Assembly (NCBI GenBank): GCA_012931725.1
Contig: CM022948.1
Span: 71,889,272 to 71,953,271, forward strand
Source of the DNA: Litsea cubeba
Lineage: Eukaryota; Streptophyta; Magnoliopsida; Laurales; Lauraceae
Direction of reading: 5' to 3'
Length of the DNA: 64,000 nucleotides
In this document: positions 48,801 through 58,731 of the stretch, one piece after another
How positions within the stretch are numbered: position 1 is the stretch's first letter
Layout: each line of letters opens with the position of its first letter
Program-made: the position numbers and the translations under genes
Notes under the pieces: generated by a model
What the model saw: only the letters and a program-made list of their open reading frames with translations
What the model was told of the DNA's origin: nothing
Database searches by the model: none

Positions 48801-49161
48801 AAGATATTGAAATATGATGTAAACTATAAAATGATCACCAAGGCATAGACAGATATATTTATTTATTTATTGCCTACGATACACTGGAATTGAGAAATAG
48901 AATTCGTGTAGGATGTAGCCGACCCAATCATAGTTGGGATTTTGGGAGTTGGGACAAGGCTTTGATGGTGATGATGACAATGGTGATATTTATTTACTCC
49001 CGGTGATGCTATATTATTTACACCTATGTCTCCATTTGTATTTCATGTGGATGATTGATGAGAGGTTATTAGGAATAATGTTTTATTTTCTCTGAAATTG
49101 AATGCTGATATTTATTCTTGTTTAATGTTTACTAGAGTTGGGCCTTTGCGTGCCGCGATGA
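42838..49161 (+). CDS. NFD6-like small organellar protein, two possible C-termini
   Basis: Exon 1 42838-42959, exon 2 43053-43171, exon 3 49136-49161, giving 88 aa. Intron 1 is 93 bases, a multiple of three, and begins GTATCT and ends TTTCAG. The product starts MASRFQSISKPASTLLKSAM (Arg/Ser-rich presequence), then RVPSEMGCVQSLLPFHSAVS and SARLTSCLGLDSRNSRSLYQ, and ends ELGLCVPR. The motif 'SLLP.HSA.+.ARLTS.L' and the LGL..PR ending match plant proteins annotated as NUCLEAR FUSION DEFECTIVE 6-like, predicted mitochondrial or plastid. NFD6 of Arabidopsis is needed for karyogamy; the biochemical role is unknown. If the exon 2 donor (43172) is not used, translation ends at 43203 with QGTLCRSNPGV, giving 90 aa. 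Intron 2 (5.96 kb) holds repeats and a probable solo LTR. Confidence 0.8.
43726..43815. repeat. Tandem repeat, 36-bp unit, in NFD6-like intron 2
   Basis: Two perfect copies beginning CATGACATCTATGGGTC at 43726 and 43762, plus a partial third copy at 43798. Confidence 0.95.
44383..44906. repeat. Diverged tandem duplication, about 266-bp unit
   Basis: 44383-44648 and 44649-44906 align from AAGGGTATCATGGGAG / AAGGTTATCATTGGAG, through GGGCTGCTT and 'GATGCTGGCAT', to 'ATGCAGT'. Moderate divergence indicates an old event within intron 2 of the NFD6-like gene. Confidence 0.8.
46699..48758 (+). mobile_element. Probable solo LTR (Ty3/gypsy-like ends), about 2.06 kb
   Basis: It begins TGTCACGCCCGCCAAACCC and ends CTACCTCGTGACA, so the termini are TGTCACG...CGTGACA as in many plant Ty3/gypsy LTRs. 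A TATA-like TTTAAATA lies near 48293. A GAGAC-rich R-type region and an AATAA signal near 48577, followed by a T/G-rich stretch, fit an LTR's 3' half. No 5-bp TSD is seen (CCCCC versus ATTAT), and no PBS or internal region follows, so a solo or rearranged LTR is inferred. It sits in intron 2 of the NFD6-like gene, in sense orientation. Confidence 0.6.
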
Positions 49162-49470
49162 AACCTCAAGGCTATTAATGGACAGGACAGAAATCGAAGT
49201 TCTACTGGAGCTACATTACGTATGATTCTGTATGATAATGTATCATCCGAGATTGATTTTGAATTTTCATAATCTCCCAATGACTGTTTCCCCATCAGAG
49301 GGCAATTCTGATGCATTTCAGTAGCCATAGACTGTGGAAGGTGAAATTTCTGGAATTTGGTGCCTTCAGTGTTGTAGGAACTGATTTCTGTTTGATTTTA
49401 GCACCTTTGCTATACATTCTTTGTTAATGTGAATTGCATGCAATGAACTTTTTCTGTAACTTCCCCCTTA
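49162..49470 (+). other. 3' UTR of the NFD6-like gene (putative)
   Basis: Sequence after the stop codon has typical plant 3'-UTR composition and fades at about 49450 near TTGCATGCAATGAAC. No protein is encoded. Confidence 0.5.
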
Positions 49471-49800
49471 AAAAACCATGGATCACTTCCTAAAAGGAGC
49501 TCAATTTTAACAATGAATAATTTCTTTCTTACCTTAATTAATTACATTGCAAGTGTAATAATCAGAATTATCTGGATTTTTTGTTATTTACTTAAGCGTG
49601 GATTAGCAGTTACACTTTTTTTTTTTACTTTTTTTAACTTTTTGAGTCTTACCCAGAGTGATTATTTACGGTCTATGCCTTCGAGATGGCAACTTGGTCA
49701 TTTCAATGCTAATGCTACGACGGTACGACGGTTCCGACCTGTGACAGAGAGCTTCTAATTGCACACGTTTTTTTTTTCTTTGCACACTCTCTTTCTCTTT

Positions 49801-49945
49801 ACACCAACCATTGAAGTGGGGATTTCAAAATTTTTTTTTTTTTTACAATTACACCAACCATTGAAGTGGGGATTTCAAATTTTTTTTTACAAACCCCCCT
49901 TACACCAACCATTGAAGTGGGGATTTCAATTTTTTTTTACCCCCC
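49801..49945. repeat. Three tandem copies, about 50-bp unit, with homopolymer tails
   Basis: ACACCAACCATTGAAGTGGG recurs at 49801, 49851 and 49902, each followed by GATTTCAAA and a T run. C and A homopolymers follow at 49940-49978. Confidence 0.95.
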
Positions 49946-50657
49946 CACCCCCCCCCAAAAAAAAAAAAAAAAAAAAAACCTAAATCAGCCCATTTCCGCC
50001 ACCACCGCTACTTCGGGCAGCATCGCCAGGATGGGGAGAGAGAGCGCTCTCCTTATGAAATTGGGCCTACTTTAGATTAGCACATCTCTTTTCAGATGCG
50101 TATCCCTCCATGATGTGGTGTCATGCACTCATGTCATGTCCAATTTTATGCTCATCCAAACATTTACCCATCACCGATTGGGGATTCAGAAAAAAAAAAA
50201 AATGATTAAAATTTAAGGCTGTTATATTAAGGGCTGGCTGATTTTTTGCATGACCCCTTGTCTGTAAAAAGTCGTTTCCATATGTACTAACCCCAATATT
50301 AGGAATGTATTTAAGTGGACCCCATGAGATTGGCTGCACAAGCACAATAAAATATATGGTCTGTTCGTTGGTGAAGATTTTCGATAAATAAGATTGGGGA
50401 TGCTCAAGTCAAATTCAGGTCCCCGCCCAGACTCAACCTTACCTGAATCGGATGCAGGATTCGTAATTAAGCATAAACACACAGCTCAAATTGAACAAGC
50501 CTAAGAAAAGTTCACTTTGGGTTAGGTCGGGTCATGCGAGTTGGGTTTGATCCCACCCAAGTTAGATTTCTAACTAGTACTGCGCATTAAAATGTACCAT
50601 GCCCTCATTTGTTCCATTTCCAATGACTAGCTTTCCATGGAATTGGAAAGAGAGAAC

Positions 50658-51160
50658 TGATGATGCCAAAAATAGGGATTCGGACACCACCGGTCAAGTA
50701 ATAAATGCAGTAATTAAAGAAGAGAGAGAATGGATTATAGTGGTTCGGTCAAGGTGACCTACGTCCACTTCATAAAGGCAGAGATTGCCTGTGGTGTTTT
50801 ACTTCCTCAATGATTATTACAAACTAGAGGAATACAAGCGTCGAAGTGAATAAAGAGAGATCCATCCTCCTCCAAGTGCTGGTGGAAGTCCTTGATTTAT
50901 AGTCCTCCCCTAACAGATGGGGACGACTCTTCAGCAACGTTCGTCCTTGAAGCCCTCGAACTACCCTCGCGCTGTAGGAGGCAGGTGAGGAACTGCCATC
51001 GCGCTGTACGAGGCTGGTGAGATAATTCTCCGCAGGACCTGGTAGGAGCGGGATTGCCAACGTGGCTGCCTTGACTTGGTCTTCGTGGATCTGGACCTGG
51101 GCTTCCCTGGTGGATTTGGATCTGGCTCATCATTCTAGGCCACTTGGGCCTGACTCATCA
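50658..51160 (-). mobile_element. Solo LTR of the TGATGAGTCAGG family, 5-bp TSD
   Basis: 503 bp, the reverse complement of the LTRs at 54181-54657 and 57060-57537: it starts TGATGATGCCAAAAATAGGG and ends GGGCCTGACTCATCA on the plus strand. Perfect TSDs AGAAC lie at 50653-50657 and 51161-51165. It is noticeably diverged from the two LTRs of the complete element, so it is older. Confidence 0.92.
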
Positions 51161-51169
51161 AGAACTACT

Positions 51170-51173
<4 letters not shown>

Positions 51174-51205
<32 letters not shown>
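51174..51205. repeat. (GA)n microsatellite
   Basis: About 16 GA units immediately right of the solo LTR and its TSD. Confidence 0.95.
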
Positions 51206-51206
<1 letters not shown>

Positions 51207-51309
51207 CAAGTGTCCATGTTCAGCTAAAGTTATTTTCTTAAAAAGGTCAGAGGACTAGACCTAACATCAAGGGGAAACCTTTATTGCAATATTAAGGTTT
51301 GGATTGGAA

Positions 51310-51452
51310 TTGAACTTTGAAGGCTGCTCCTACCCTAATGAGAGTTCACCATAGGAATTCGGCCTCTTTCATTGGGTACTGTGATGAAGATAGGAAAAAG
51401 GTAATTATCTATGAATATATAGCCAATGGGAACCTGCTCGAGTGCCTATCAG
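51310..51452 (+). pseudogene. Receptor-like kinase exon relic, copy 1
   Basis: It encodes LMRVHHRNSASFIGYCDEDR and KVIIYEYIANGNLLECLSG, kinase subdomains III-V (alpha-C to hinge) of an LRR-RLK, and ends in a good donor CTATCAG|GTATGC at 51452. No other kinase exons follow, so this is an isolated duplicated exon. The match to plant malectin-like LRR-RLKs is by motif. Confidence 0.75.
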
Positions 51453-52036
51453 GTATGCGGCTCGTTCCACAAAAATCTCATTTAGAGATAAATTTCACAT
51501 TAAGGAATAAGTACTTGGGAAATTAAATATTCGTTATGGCTAAATCTGATGTAAGTAATGGGTAATGCAGATGTTTTAACTTGGGTGATACGACTTTTAA
51601 TATACCCATTAGCCCAATGACCCCTGCTTAATACGGTATCTCCTTACACTGCAAAATAATTAATCACATATTTTCAAAAATCACCTCTTTCTATATGACA
51701 AGTTGGATAAAATAGAAATAGAGAAATTGGAGCAAAAATGGTATAGCTATATAGGAACAATTGAAACACGAGTGGTTTGATGAAAAAATGAGTGGGTACT
51801 TGCATGAGTAGTTACATAATCGTCGATCAATATTATAACCGACGGTCAAAATTGAAGCCAAAACCTCCTAGCTTAATATATTATAATGGGGGTGTTCGGA
51901 TCTCATAATCTACCGCAGCGATGATGTTTTGTGGCTAAAATATCTGAGAAATTATAGTCCCTAAACATGAATTTTGTGGAAAGTGAGAATCTTTCCCATG
52001 CAATTTTGTTGTCAAACATGATGTAAGGTTACCTTT

Positions 52037-52342
52037 TTCTTTTTGCTAAGTTGGATGGCTGGTCAGAGTGTTTCTTTAAACTTGAAGACCCAGGGATGGA
52101 TCCTTAGTGTGATACCAGGGGCGGACCTACATGTAGGCCTAGGGGGGCCATGGCCCCCCTTAAGTTTTCAAATTTTTATTTTTTACCCCTAAATTTTTTA
52201 TTTTGACCCTTAAATTGTTAAAAAAAATTTTTAATAATTTTCCTTTGGCCCCCCCTAGATCCGTTTTCTGGGTCCGCCTCTATGTGATACCAACGTGACA
52301 AGTGACAACACCATTTAATTATGAGCATGTTGGCATTTGGCA
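52037..52342 (-). mobile_element. SINE copy 1, interrupted by a hAT MITE
   Basis: Flanked by ATGTAAGGTTACCTTT (52021-52036) and ATGTAAGGTGACCTTT (52343-52358), a 15/16 TSD. The T-rich left end marks a minus-strand poly(A) tail. The body resembles the SINE at 19700-19844. The MITE at 52116-52282 splits it. Confidence 0.75.
52116..52282. mobile_element. hAT-type MITE, 167 bp, with empty site in the duplicate
   Basis: TIRs are CAGGGGCGGACC and (inverted) TAGAGGCGGACC, a terminus common in plant hAT MITEs. TSDs TGTGATAC lie at 52108-52115 and 52283-52290. The duplicated segment near 63691 has a single GTGTGATAC and no element. Confidence 0.9.
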
Positions 52343-52560
52343 ATGTAAGGTGACCTTTGTGTACCCCTGTTTCATGAAAAAGGATGAGAAAAGTGATGTT
52401 TTTTTTTTCCAATTCGGTTAGAAAGCTTCACATTCAGAGCAGTCTTTGTTCCATGGAAAAAGTGTGAATATCAGAGGTTTTTTTTTTAATAATTAGTGTG
52501 AAAGTTTCACATTAAGTGCAGGCTCTTTTTCGTTAGGAAAAGCAAAAGTAATAGCTTTAT

Positions 52561-54175
52561 AACCTTTTTCAACAAAGTTTTTATTGCTGCAAATAATAAA
52601 ACACAGCTATTTACACTATATTTACTGCTAATTAATAAACAATCATCTTAGTTGTAACCTGCAATATGGTAGTATTTGCAGCTACTCTCACCAATAGGAG
52701 TGATGCTACATGACAACCCCATGGACCACTCCATGGATAAATTCCATGGTTCAAGGGTCACATTATCTAAAAAATTGAACCATGAAGTTTGTCCATAAAG
52801 TGGTCTATGAGAATTTGTCCATGTAGATTTTTTACACCAATATTTGACCACATGATTGATCCTATGAAAAATACCGACGCATTAACTTTTTTTTCTAAAA
52901 TATACCCACATAATAAACCCACTTGATACCCCATATGGAAACTTTGGCAACTGTGGGCCATGTCTCTCATCTATCCACTTCTTCTCGTCTCTCCAAATGT
53001 TGACACCGCTGTCTTGATGTACATCTTATCCAAAGCGAGTCGGGATCCTCTGTGGTTGGTTATAGCACAAGTCAATCCCCGTGTGGAAAGTCTGGCACCT
53101 ATGGGCCATGCATGGCTGCTACTTGACTGTTGACTCGGGATTTTGCACCCCCATCGTCGAGCTCCCACTGGGCCCCCCTGTGGAAAAAAAGGGATTCCCC
53201 AAAATACGTGTGGAAAAAGTTGGGTCGCCGTGGAAAATTCTGTCCCAAGTAATGGAGTCCGAATCCTTTCTCACATCAATTACATGCTAGTCATGTTTCA
53301 GAGACCCATTACCAAATTCGGTCAAGGGCATTCATCTTGGATGGTCCACATCATAATTACATAGGCCCTACAGAGGAGTTCTTTGAAACAGAAAAAGTAT
53401 TATATATTAATATGTGCGAAAGAGGACCCGTCAAGGCCATTGGAGTCCAAATACCTTGTGAGACATGTGGAACCCAGTCCCCAGGCGGGCCAGGCCTGAA
53501 AGTTAGAGGCCCAGGGTCAGATCATTTGAAAGATCTATCTGTTACACCAAACCACCATCCTTCTAGCCTAGTAGAAGGCAGTGTCTCGGTGCAGATCAAC
53601 ACCAGTTTAAACCCAACTGCCCCCATTCAAGCCTTAAACAGTCCTTCCAGTTCATCTTTGTCCTTCCATTTGTCATGTAACCAATGGCGTAAAAACCATG
53701 TAATTCGGCCTGTACATTCGGCTATAAGGAGATTCGGATCGACTTTTAGTGCTACAGAACTGATTTGTTTGAACGTCGAACGGCACATTTGAACAAGTTA
53801 ATTCTATGTCTTGAATGGATACACATCTAGGCTCTAGCTCGCCCTTGAGTATGATTCCAGTGACAGTGAAGAAAATTCCTAAATAATGATCTAAGAAAGC
53901 TCTTATGGTTGTAGAACACCATGAAAAATCTGATAAATAAAGTACCCATGGCAGATCTTATAGTAGAAGATTGTTTGAAGGAAATTTGATAATAAAAGAA
54001 ATTTCGGCATTTTAAGTTCTGTATGCTACTCAATTCTTTGTGATTTTTTTTTTTTGAAAATCATTTTCAATTAGAGTTGCGGAATTGATTTTATGTGGAA
54101 AGAGAAAATGGTCGTTCATGGTACCACTTTTCCGCAGCGCTTTACAAACTTAATTAATTTGTTGCTGGCATAATA
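52561..54175. other. Repeat-derived intergenic sequence, no gene
   Basis: 52561-52900 matches 58785-58965 (TTTACACTATATTTACT, ACCACATGATTGATCCTATG). The frame at 53337-53792 (151 codons) has no recognised domain. Nothing else is supportable. Confidence 0.5.
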
Positions 54176-55052
54176 ACTTGTGATGAGTCAGGCCCAAGTG
54201 GCCTAGAATATGATGAGCCAGATCCAAATCCACCAGGGAAGCCCAGGTCCAGATCCACGGAGTGACCAAGTCAAGGCAGGCATCTACGTCGCTTTGGAAG
54301 CAGTCCCGCTTCTATCAATTCCTGCGGAGAATATCTCACCTGCCTCCACCTGGCCCGTCCCTCGAGGACAGCTCTGAGGCTCCAAAGAGAAGTCGTCCCC
54401 ATCTGTTAGGGAAGGACTATAAATAGAGGAGCCCTCTTATCACTGAAATGATGGATCTCTCTTTATTCACTTCGACGCTTGTATTCCTTAGTTTGTAATA
54501 ATCATTGAGGAAGTAAAACACCACAGGCAATCTCTGCCTTTATGAAGTGGACGTAGGTCATCTTGACCGAACCACTATAATCTCTTCTCTCTCTTCTTGC
54601 ATTTACTACATTTATCACTTGACCGGTGGTGTCCGAAACCCTATTTTGGCATCATCAGTTTGGCGCCGTCTGTGGGGACGTATTAAAGTTCTCATCCGTC
54701 TTCTCAAGTTATGGTGATCACGACGAGATCAACTAGGCGAGCAGAGGGCGAGGATGATCTCCACCGACTAATCCTCCCCCAAATGCTCTCACTCCTCAAC
54801 AAATGTTGGAGACCATTCAACAGCCTACAACTCCTGCTCGCAGGGCAATGAGGAACACAGCTCGGAGGAGTACTGCCTGAAGTACCGCATCTAGGATATC
54901 CAACTGCTCCACGTCGGGAGCACCTCACCTAAGCGCCCACCTATGGCGCAGAAACCTCGGGCGCCCAAAAGAGATCCAAGCACCCGCCATCTGTCCTCTC
55001 TGCAGACAGGAAAGTGAGCCTACCAAGTTGCCCTTCGCAGAGGGGGTCCGGG

Positions 55053-55084
<32 letters not shown>

Positions 55085-55406
55085 AGGCTCGCCCACAGGC
55101 CTGGGGTCGCCCGCGGCCAGCACCTCCTCGCCCGGACTGGTTTTCTCCGGCCTGGCCTCGCGCAGGATCCCCTCGCCCAGCGAGGATCCCTCCTTCTTGC
55201 CGCTGTCGCCCGGGACGAGCCCGTGCCTGCCCTCGCCCTCGCCTGGGAGCAGGCTGTCCTCGCCTGGGAGCAGCCTGCCTTCGCCCTCGCCCGGAGGCGA
55301 GCATCCTCGCCGCCAGCCAGACGACCGGCGCCCTCAGCAGCCACGCGACCTGCGCCCTCATCAGCGAGGCGACCCTCTCGCCCGACGCCCGGGCGACCAG
55401 CCCCCT

Positions 55407-55852
55407 CGCCACTGCTGCTCGCCCAAGGGGGGCCTCTGCCACTGTTGCTCGCCTGAAGGGGGGAGCGCCATGTGAAGCCTCGGGCTGGGCGCCCAAGGCC
55501 CAGCCCTCGCCACTGCTGCTCGCCCGAGGGGGGCCCACGCATGGAGAAGCCTCTGGCTGGGCGCCCGAGGCCCAGCCCTCGCCACTGCTGCTCGCCCAAG
55601 GGGGGCCTCCGCCACTGCTGCTCGCCTGAAGGGGGGGAGCGCCATGTGAAGCCTCGGGCTGGGCGCCCAAGGCCCAGCCCTCGCCACTGCTGCTCGCCCG
55701 AGGGGGGCCCATGCATGGAGAAGCCTCTGGCTGGGCGCCCGAGGCCCAGCCCTCGCCACTGCTGCTCGCCCGAGGGGGGCCCACGCATGGAGAAGCCTCG
55801 GGCTGGGCGCCCGAGGCCCAGCCCTCGCCGAAGCTGCTTGCCCGAGGGGAGG
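55407..55852. repeat. G+C-rich tandem array, 72-bp basic unit
   Basis: About six units built on CACTGCTGCTCGCCCGAGGG ... GGCTGGGCGCCC, with some units shortened, giving a higher-order period of about 180 bp. Because 72 is a multiple of 3, long frames stay open on both strands (for example minus strand 56066-55020), but the peptides are repeats only. Confidence 0.9.
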
Positions 55853-56089
55853 GCACGCCCAACCTTGCCTCGGGTTGGGTGCCCGCAGCGGGATTCAATT
55901 CATGTTCGCCTGATGCCGCATCCTCGACGTCCGTCGACGTCCGGCCAACCACTCTGGTCTTCGTTTGTTTTTTCTCTACTGCACCCATCATTACAGCTAC
56001 TTGCACACTCTTCTCATTCTCTTGGGATGATTTCTCTCTCTTGGATGTTCCATTTGGATGAATCATCTCGCGGATCGCCCTACGTGGTG

Positions 56090-56650
56090 ACCTGCCTCTG
56101 TACTGTTCTCAAACAGGCAGCCTATACATCCGGCTTAGCGGCTCTCTCACGGGTCGCCAAAAAATCTTGGCCTCTGCACTGTTTTTAAACAGGCAGCCTA
56201 TCTCCAGCTTAGCGGCTCTCTCACGGGTCGCCAAAAAAGCTTGGCCTCTGCACTGTTTTTAAACAGGCAGCCTATCTCCAGCTTAGCGGCTCTCTCACGG
56301 GTCGCCAAAAAAGCTTGGCCTCTGCACTGTTTTTAAACAGGCAGCCTATCTCCAGCTTAGCGGCTCTCTCGCGGGTCGCCAAAAAGCTTGGCCTCTGCAC
56401 TGTTTTTAAACAGGCAGCCTATCTCCAGCTTAGAGGCTCTCTCGCGGGTCGCCAAAAAGCTTGGCCTCTGCACTGATGTTAAACAGGCAGCCTATCTTCA
56501 ACTTAGCGGCTCTCTCGCGGGTCGCCCAAAAAGCTTGGCCTCTGCACTGTTCTTAAACAGGCAGTCTATATATCCAGCTTAGCGGCCCTCTCGCGGGTTG
56601 CAAAAAACGCTTCGTCTCTGCACTGCTCTCAAGCAGGCAAGAAGTCTGCC
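56090..56650. repeat. Tandem array, about 74-bp unit, 7-8 copies
   Basis: GCAGCCTAT recurs at 56116, 56193, 56267, 56341, 56413 and 56487, with GCAGTCTAT at 56561; spacing is 77, 74, 74, 72, 74, 74. Each unit contains CGGCTCTCTC and GGGTCGCC and ends near TTTTTAAACAG. Copies are very similar, suggesting recent amplification. Confidence 0.95.
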
Positions 56651-57783
56651 TCTCTTTCCAGATTGAATGTCAACAATCGGGCCTCAACCGCTCCTGGATA
56701 CTAAAGATCCTCCTGGCACCCCAGCTCCCTGCTGGCGCCCAGCACCCTAGCACCTTGGCGCCCAGCACTCTAGCACCCTGGCGCCCAGCTCCCTGGCACC
56801 TTTGCTCCTGGCGCCCAGACTGCCTGTCGACCGCCCAGGCCTCTTCCGGGCGCCCAGCCTCCTGCTGCCTGCTTCGTCTGTTGGCGCAACCACCTCCTCT
56901 CCGCCTGCACAGCAAACTGCAGATCGGCCGCTTGGTACCTCGTCCTCTGCTCCAACTTTGGGTCTGGGGCATTCTTTTTAGCAAGTTTTAGGCTCATCTC
57001 CTTCTTCTCAAAATGCCCCCCTTTCAAAGCTTCTTTGTGCGCAGGGCATTGGGGGCAAATGATGAGTCAGGCCCAAGTGGCCTAGAATATGATGAGCCAG
57101 ATCCAAATCCACCAGGGAAGCCCAGGTCCAGATCCACGGAGTGACCAAGTCAAGGCAGGCATCTACGTCGCTTTGGAAGCAGTCCCGCTTCTACCAATTC
57201 CTGCGGAGAATATCTCACCTGCCTCCACCTGGCCCGTCCCTCGAGGACAGCTCTGAGGCTCCAAAGAGAAGTCGTCCCCATCTGTTAGGGGAGGACTATA
57301 AATAGAGGAGCCCTCTTATCACTGAAATGATGGATCTCTCTTTATTCACTTCGACGCTTGTATTCCTCTAGTTTGTAATAATCATTGAGGAAGTAAAACA
57401 CCACAGGCAATCTCTGCCTTTATGAAGTGGACGTAGGTCATCTTGACCGAACCACTATAATCTCTTCTCTCTCTTCTTGCATTTACTACATTTATCACTT
57501 GACCGGTGGTGTCCGAAACCCTATTTTGGCATCATCAACTTGTGCTAAGCACAGGCATGACCCATGTGGCAAGAGTGCCCTACTCCATCTAGCTACTTTT
57601 GACATTTTCTTAATAAATAATTATATATAATAATTGTGTGGTTTGGTGGTTAGCTTAGTTTTATTTAAAAGGCTATGACTGTCAAGAGTTCAAATCTCTA
57701 AACCTTTATAATATTTATCTTTCCTTAAAGGAATTCGGTCAAAATTGAATCCAAAACCCTTGACTTTAATATATCATAATTTG

Positions 57784-58723
57784 CAGGGCCGGCTCAAGAC
57801 AATATGTGGCCCCAGGCGAAAGTATAAATGAGGTCCCTAACTTCTATGTGTAACATGAGAAAACCCCCTCGTCCTTAATCCGGACTTGGGACCGGCAATG
57901 TACACTATGAGTAGTACATTGGCGGACTTAAAAAAAAATTTTGGTTTTTTTTTTTATTTTGGGTTTTTGTTTTTTTAGAGCTTGTTGAGGGATTTATTTT
58001 TTTTAAGTGAATTTAACCTTTCTTGCCTTTTGTGATGTAAACTTATTGATCAAGTTTTTGTATTCAAGGTTTTCCAAAATTTTCTTCCTAATAGATAAAA
58101 TGGCTAGCCCGCTTAATCTTTCTTCTAACATAGTTGATCATAAATAAGATTTTATTAACTTTAATTTCGAATAACTTCTTTCGGTGAAAGCAACTGTAAC
58201 AGGTACTGTTAATAGTATTCAATAAGCAATATATGAGTTTGGAAAAGACTCAATAGTATCCTAATTAGTGGACCCCATAAGTCAAGGTTGATTTGAAATG
58301 CCATTTTATGAAAAAAAAAAGGGTATTTTTTTTTATAAAAAAAAGGACTTATTTGTAATTTTGATTTTATGAAAATTTTCCAATGATGGAATTTTTCGAC
58401 GATTTCAATTTCATTAGAAAACGGGTCAAATTGTGATCAATTTTCTCTTCTAACTCGAGTTCATTTGAATTCATTTCAGATGATTCCCAGCGAGATTTGA
58501 TACCTTTAAAAACGTACCTATTTTAGAATACTTTTATTTTTACTGTGATTCTGTTTTCTGCTTCTTCTTCGTCTATCTTCTCTGGTTTTGGTTTTCAAAT
58601 GTACCATGATTTTCTCTTTTATTTTTATCATGTTAATGTTACTAATCCAACAAAATTATGAGGCCCTCTCATGGTGACGCCCCCACCACTTGCTTCACCT
58701 GCCTATATGGTGAGCCGGCCCTG
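57784..58723. mobile_element. hAT deletion derivative with perfect TIRs and TSD
   Basis: 940 bp. Perfect 12-bp TIRs CAGGGCCGGCTC / GAGCCGGCCCTG and perfect 8-bp TSDs ATAATTTG (57776-57783 and 58724-58731). It contains a remnant of the transposase C-terminus on the minus strand (separate entry). Confidence 0.95.
58010..58195 (-). pseudogene. hAT transposase dimerisation-domain remnant
   Basis: The minus strand reads VTVAFTERSYSKLKLIKSYL, a stop, then STMLEERLSGLAILSIRKKI and LINKFTSQKARK. This is the conserved hAT C-terminal dimerisation region ('ERSFSKLKLIKSYLRSTM..ERL..LA'), of the type found in TTF-zinc-finger hAT proteins. An Arg codon has become a stop, and the rest of the transposase is absent. 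Confidence 0.85.
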
Positions 58724-58731
58724 ATAATTTG

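Larger units (their letters stand above)
50550..52560. repeat. Segmental duplication, copy 1
   Basis: It shares long collinear stretches with 63030-64000: CACCCAAGTTAGATTTCTAA, the RLK exon relic, the 'CTTAGAGATAAATTTCAC'-like stretch, the SINE with its 16-bp TSD, and the TTTCACATT...CTTTTTCGTTAGG tail. Copy 1 additionally holds a solo LTR (50658-51160), about 275 bp around 51610-51885 and a hAT MITE (52116-52282) that copy 2 lacks. Confidence 0.85.
54181..57537 (+). mobile_element. Young non-autonomous LTR retrotransposon with internal tandem arrays
   Basis: 3,357 bp. 5' LTR 54181-54657 and 3' LTR 57060-57537 differ at only a few positions by eye. Termini are TGATGA...TCATCA. Perfect TSDs ACTTG lie at 54176-54180 and 57538-57542. 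A primer-binding site, TGGCGCCGTCTGTGGGGAC, starts 3 bases after the 5' LTR, and a purine tract with ATTGGGGGCAAA abuts the 3' LTR. LTR TATA box TATAAATA at 54418-54425. The 2.4-kb interior has a short gag-like start (ATG at 54711, VITTRSTRRAEGEDDL), a 31-base A run (55053-55083), and two tandem arrays (55407-55852 and 56090-56650). No protease, RT, RNase H or integrase is present, so it depends on a partner element. Confidence 0.95.

Noticed and set aside
49801..49978. CRISPR-like spaced repeats
   Set aside because: Only three units with homopolymer spacers in a plant nuclear context. A simple tandem repeat explains them.
53337..53792. 151-codon plus-strand ORF
   Set aside because: Lies in repeat-derived sequence and shows no domain or signal. 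Kept as intergenic.
54925..56188. Several long overlapping ORFs (up to 348 codons) on both strands
   Set aside because: They come from the 72-bp G+C-rich tandem array inside an LTR element. The peptides are only repeats of the array and no domain is present.
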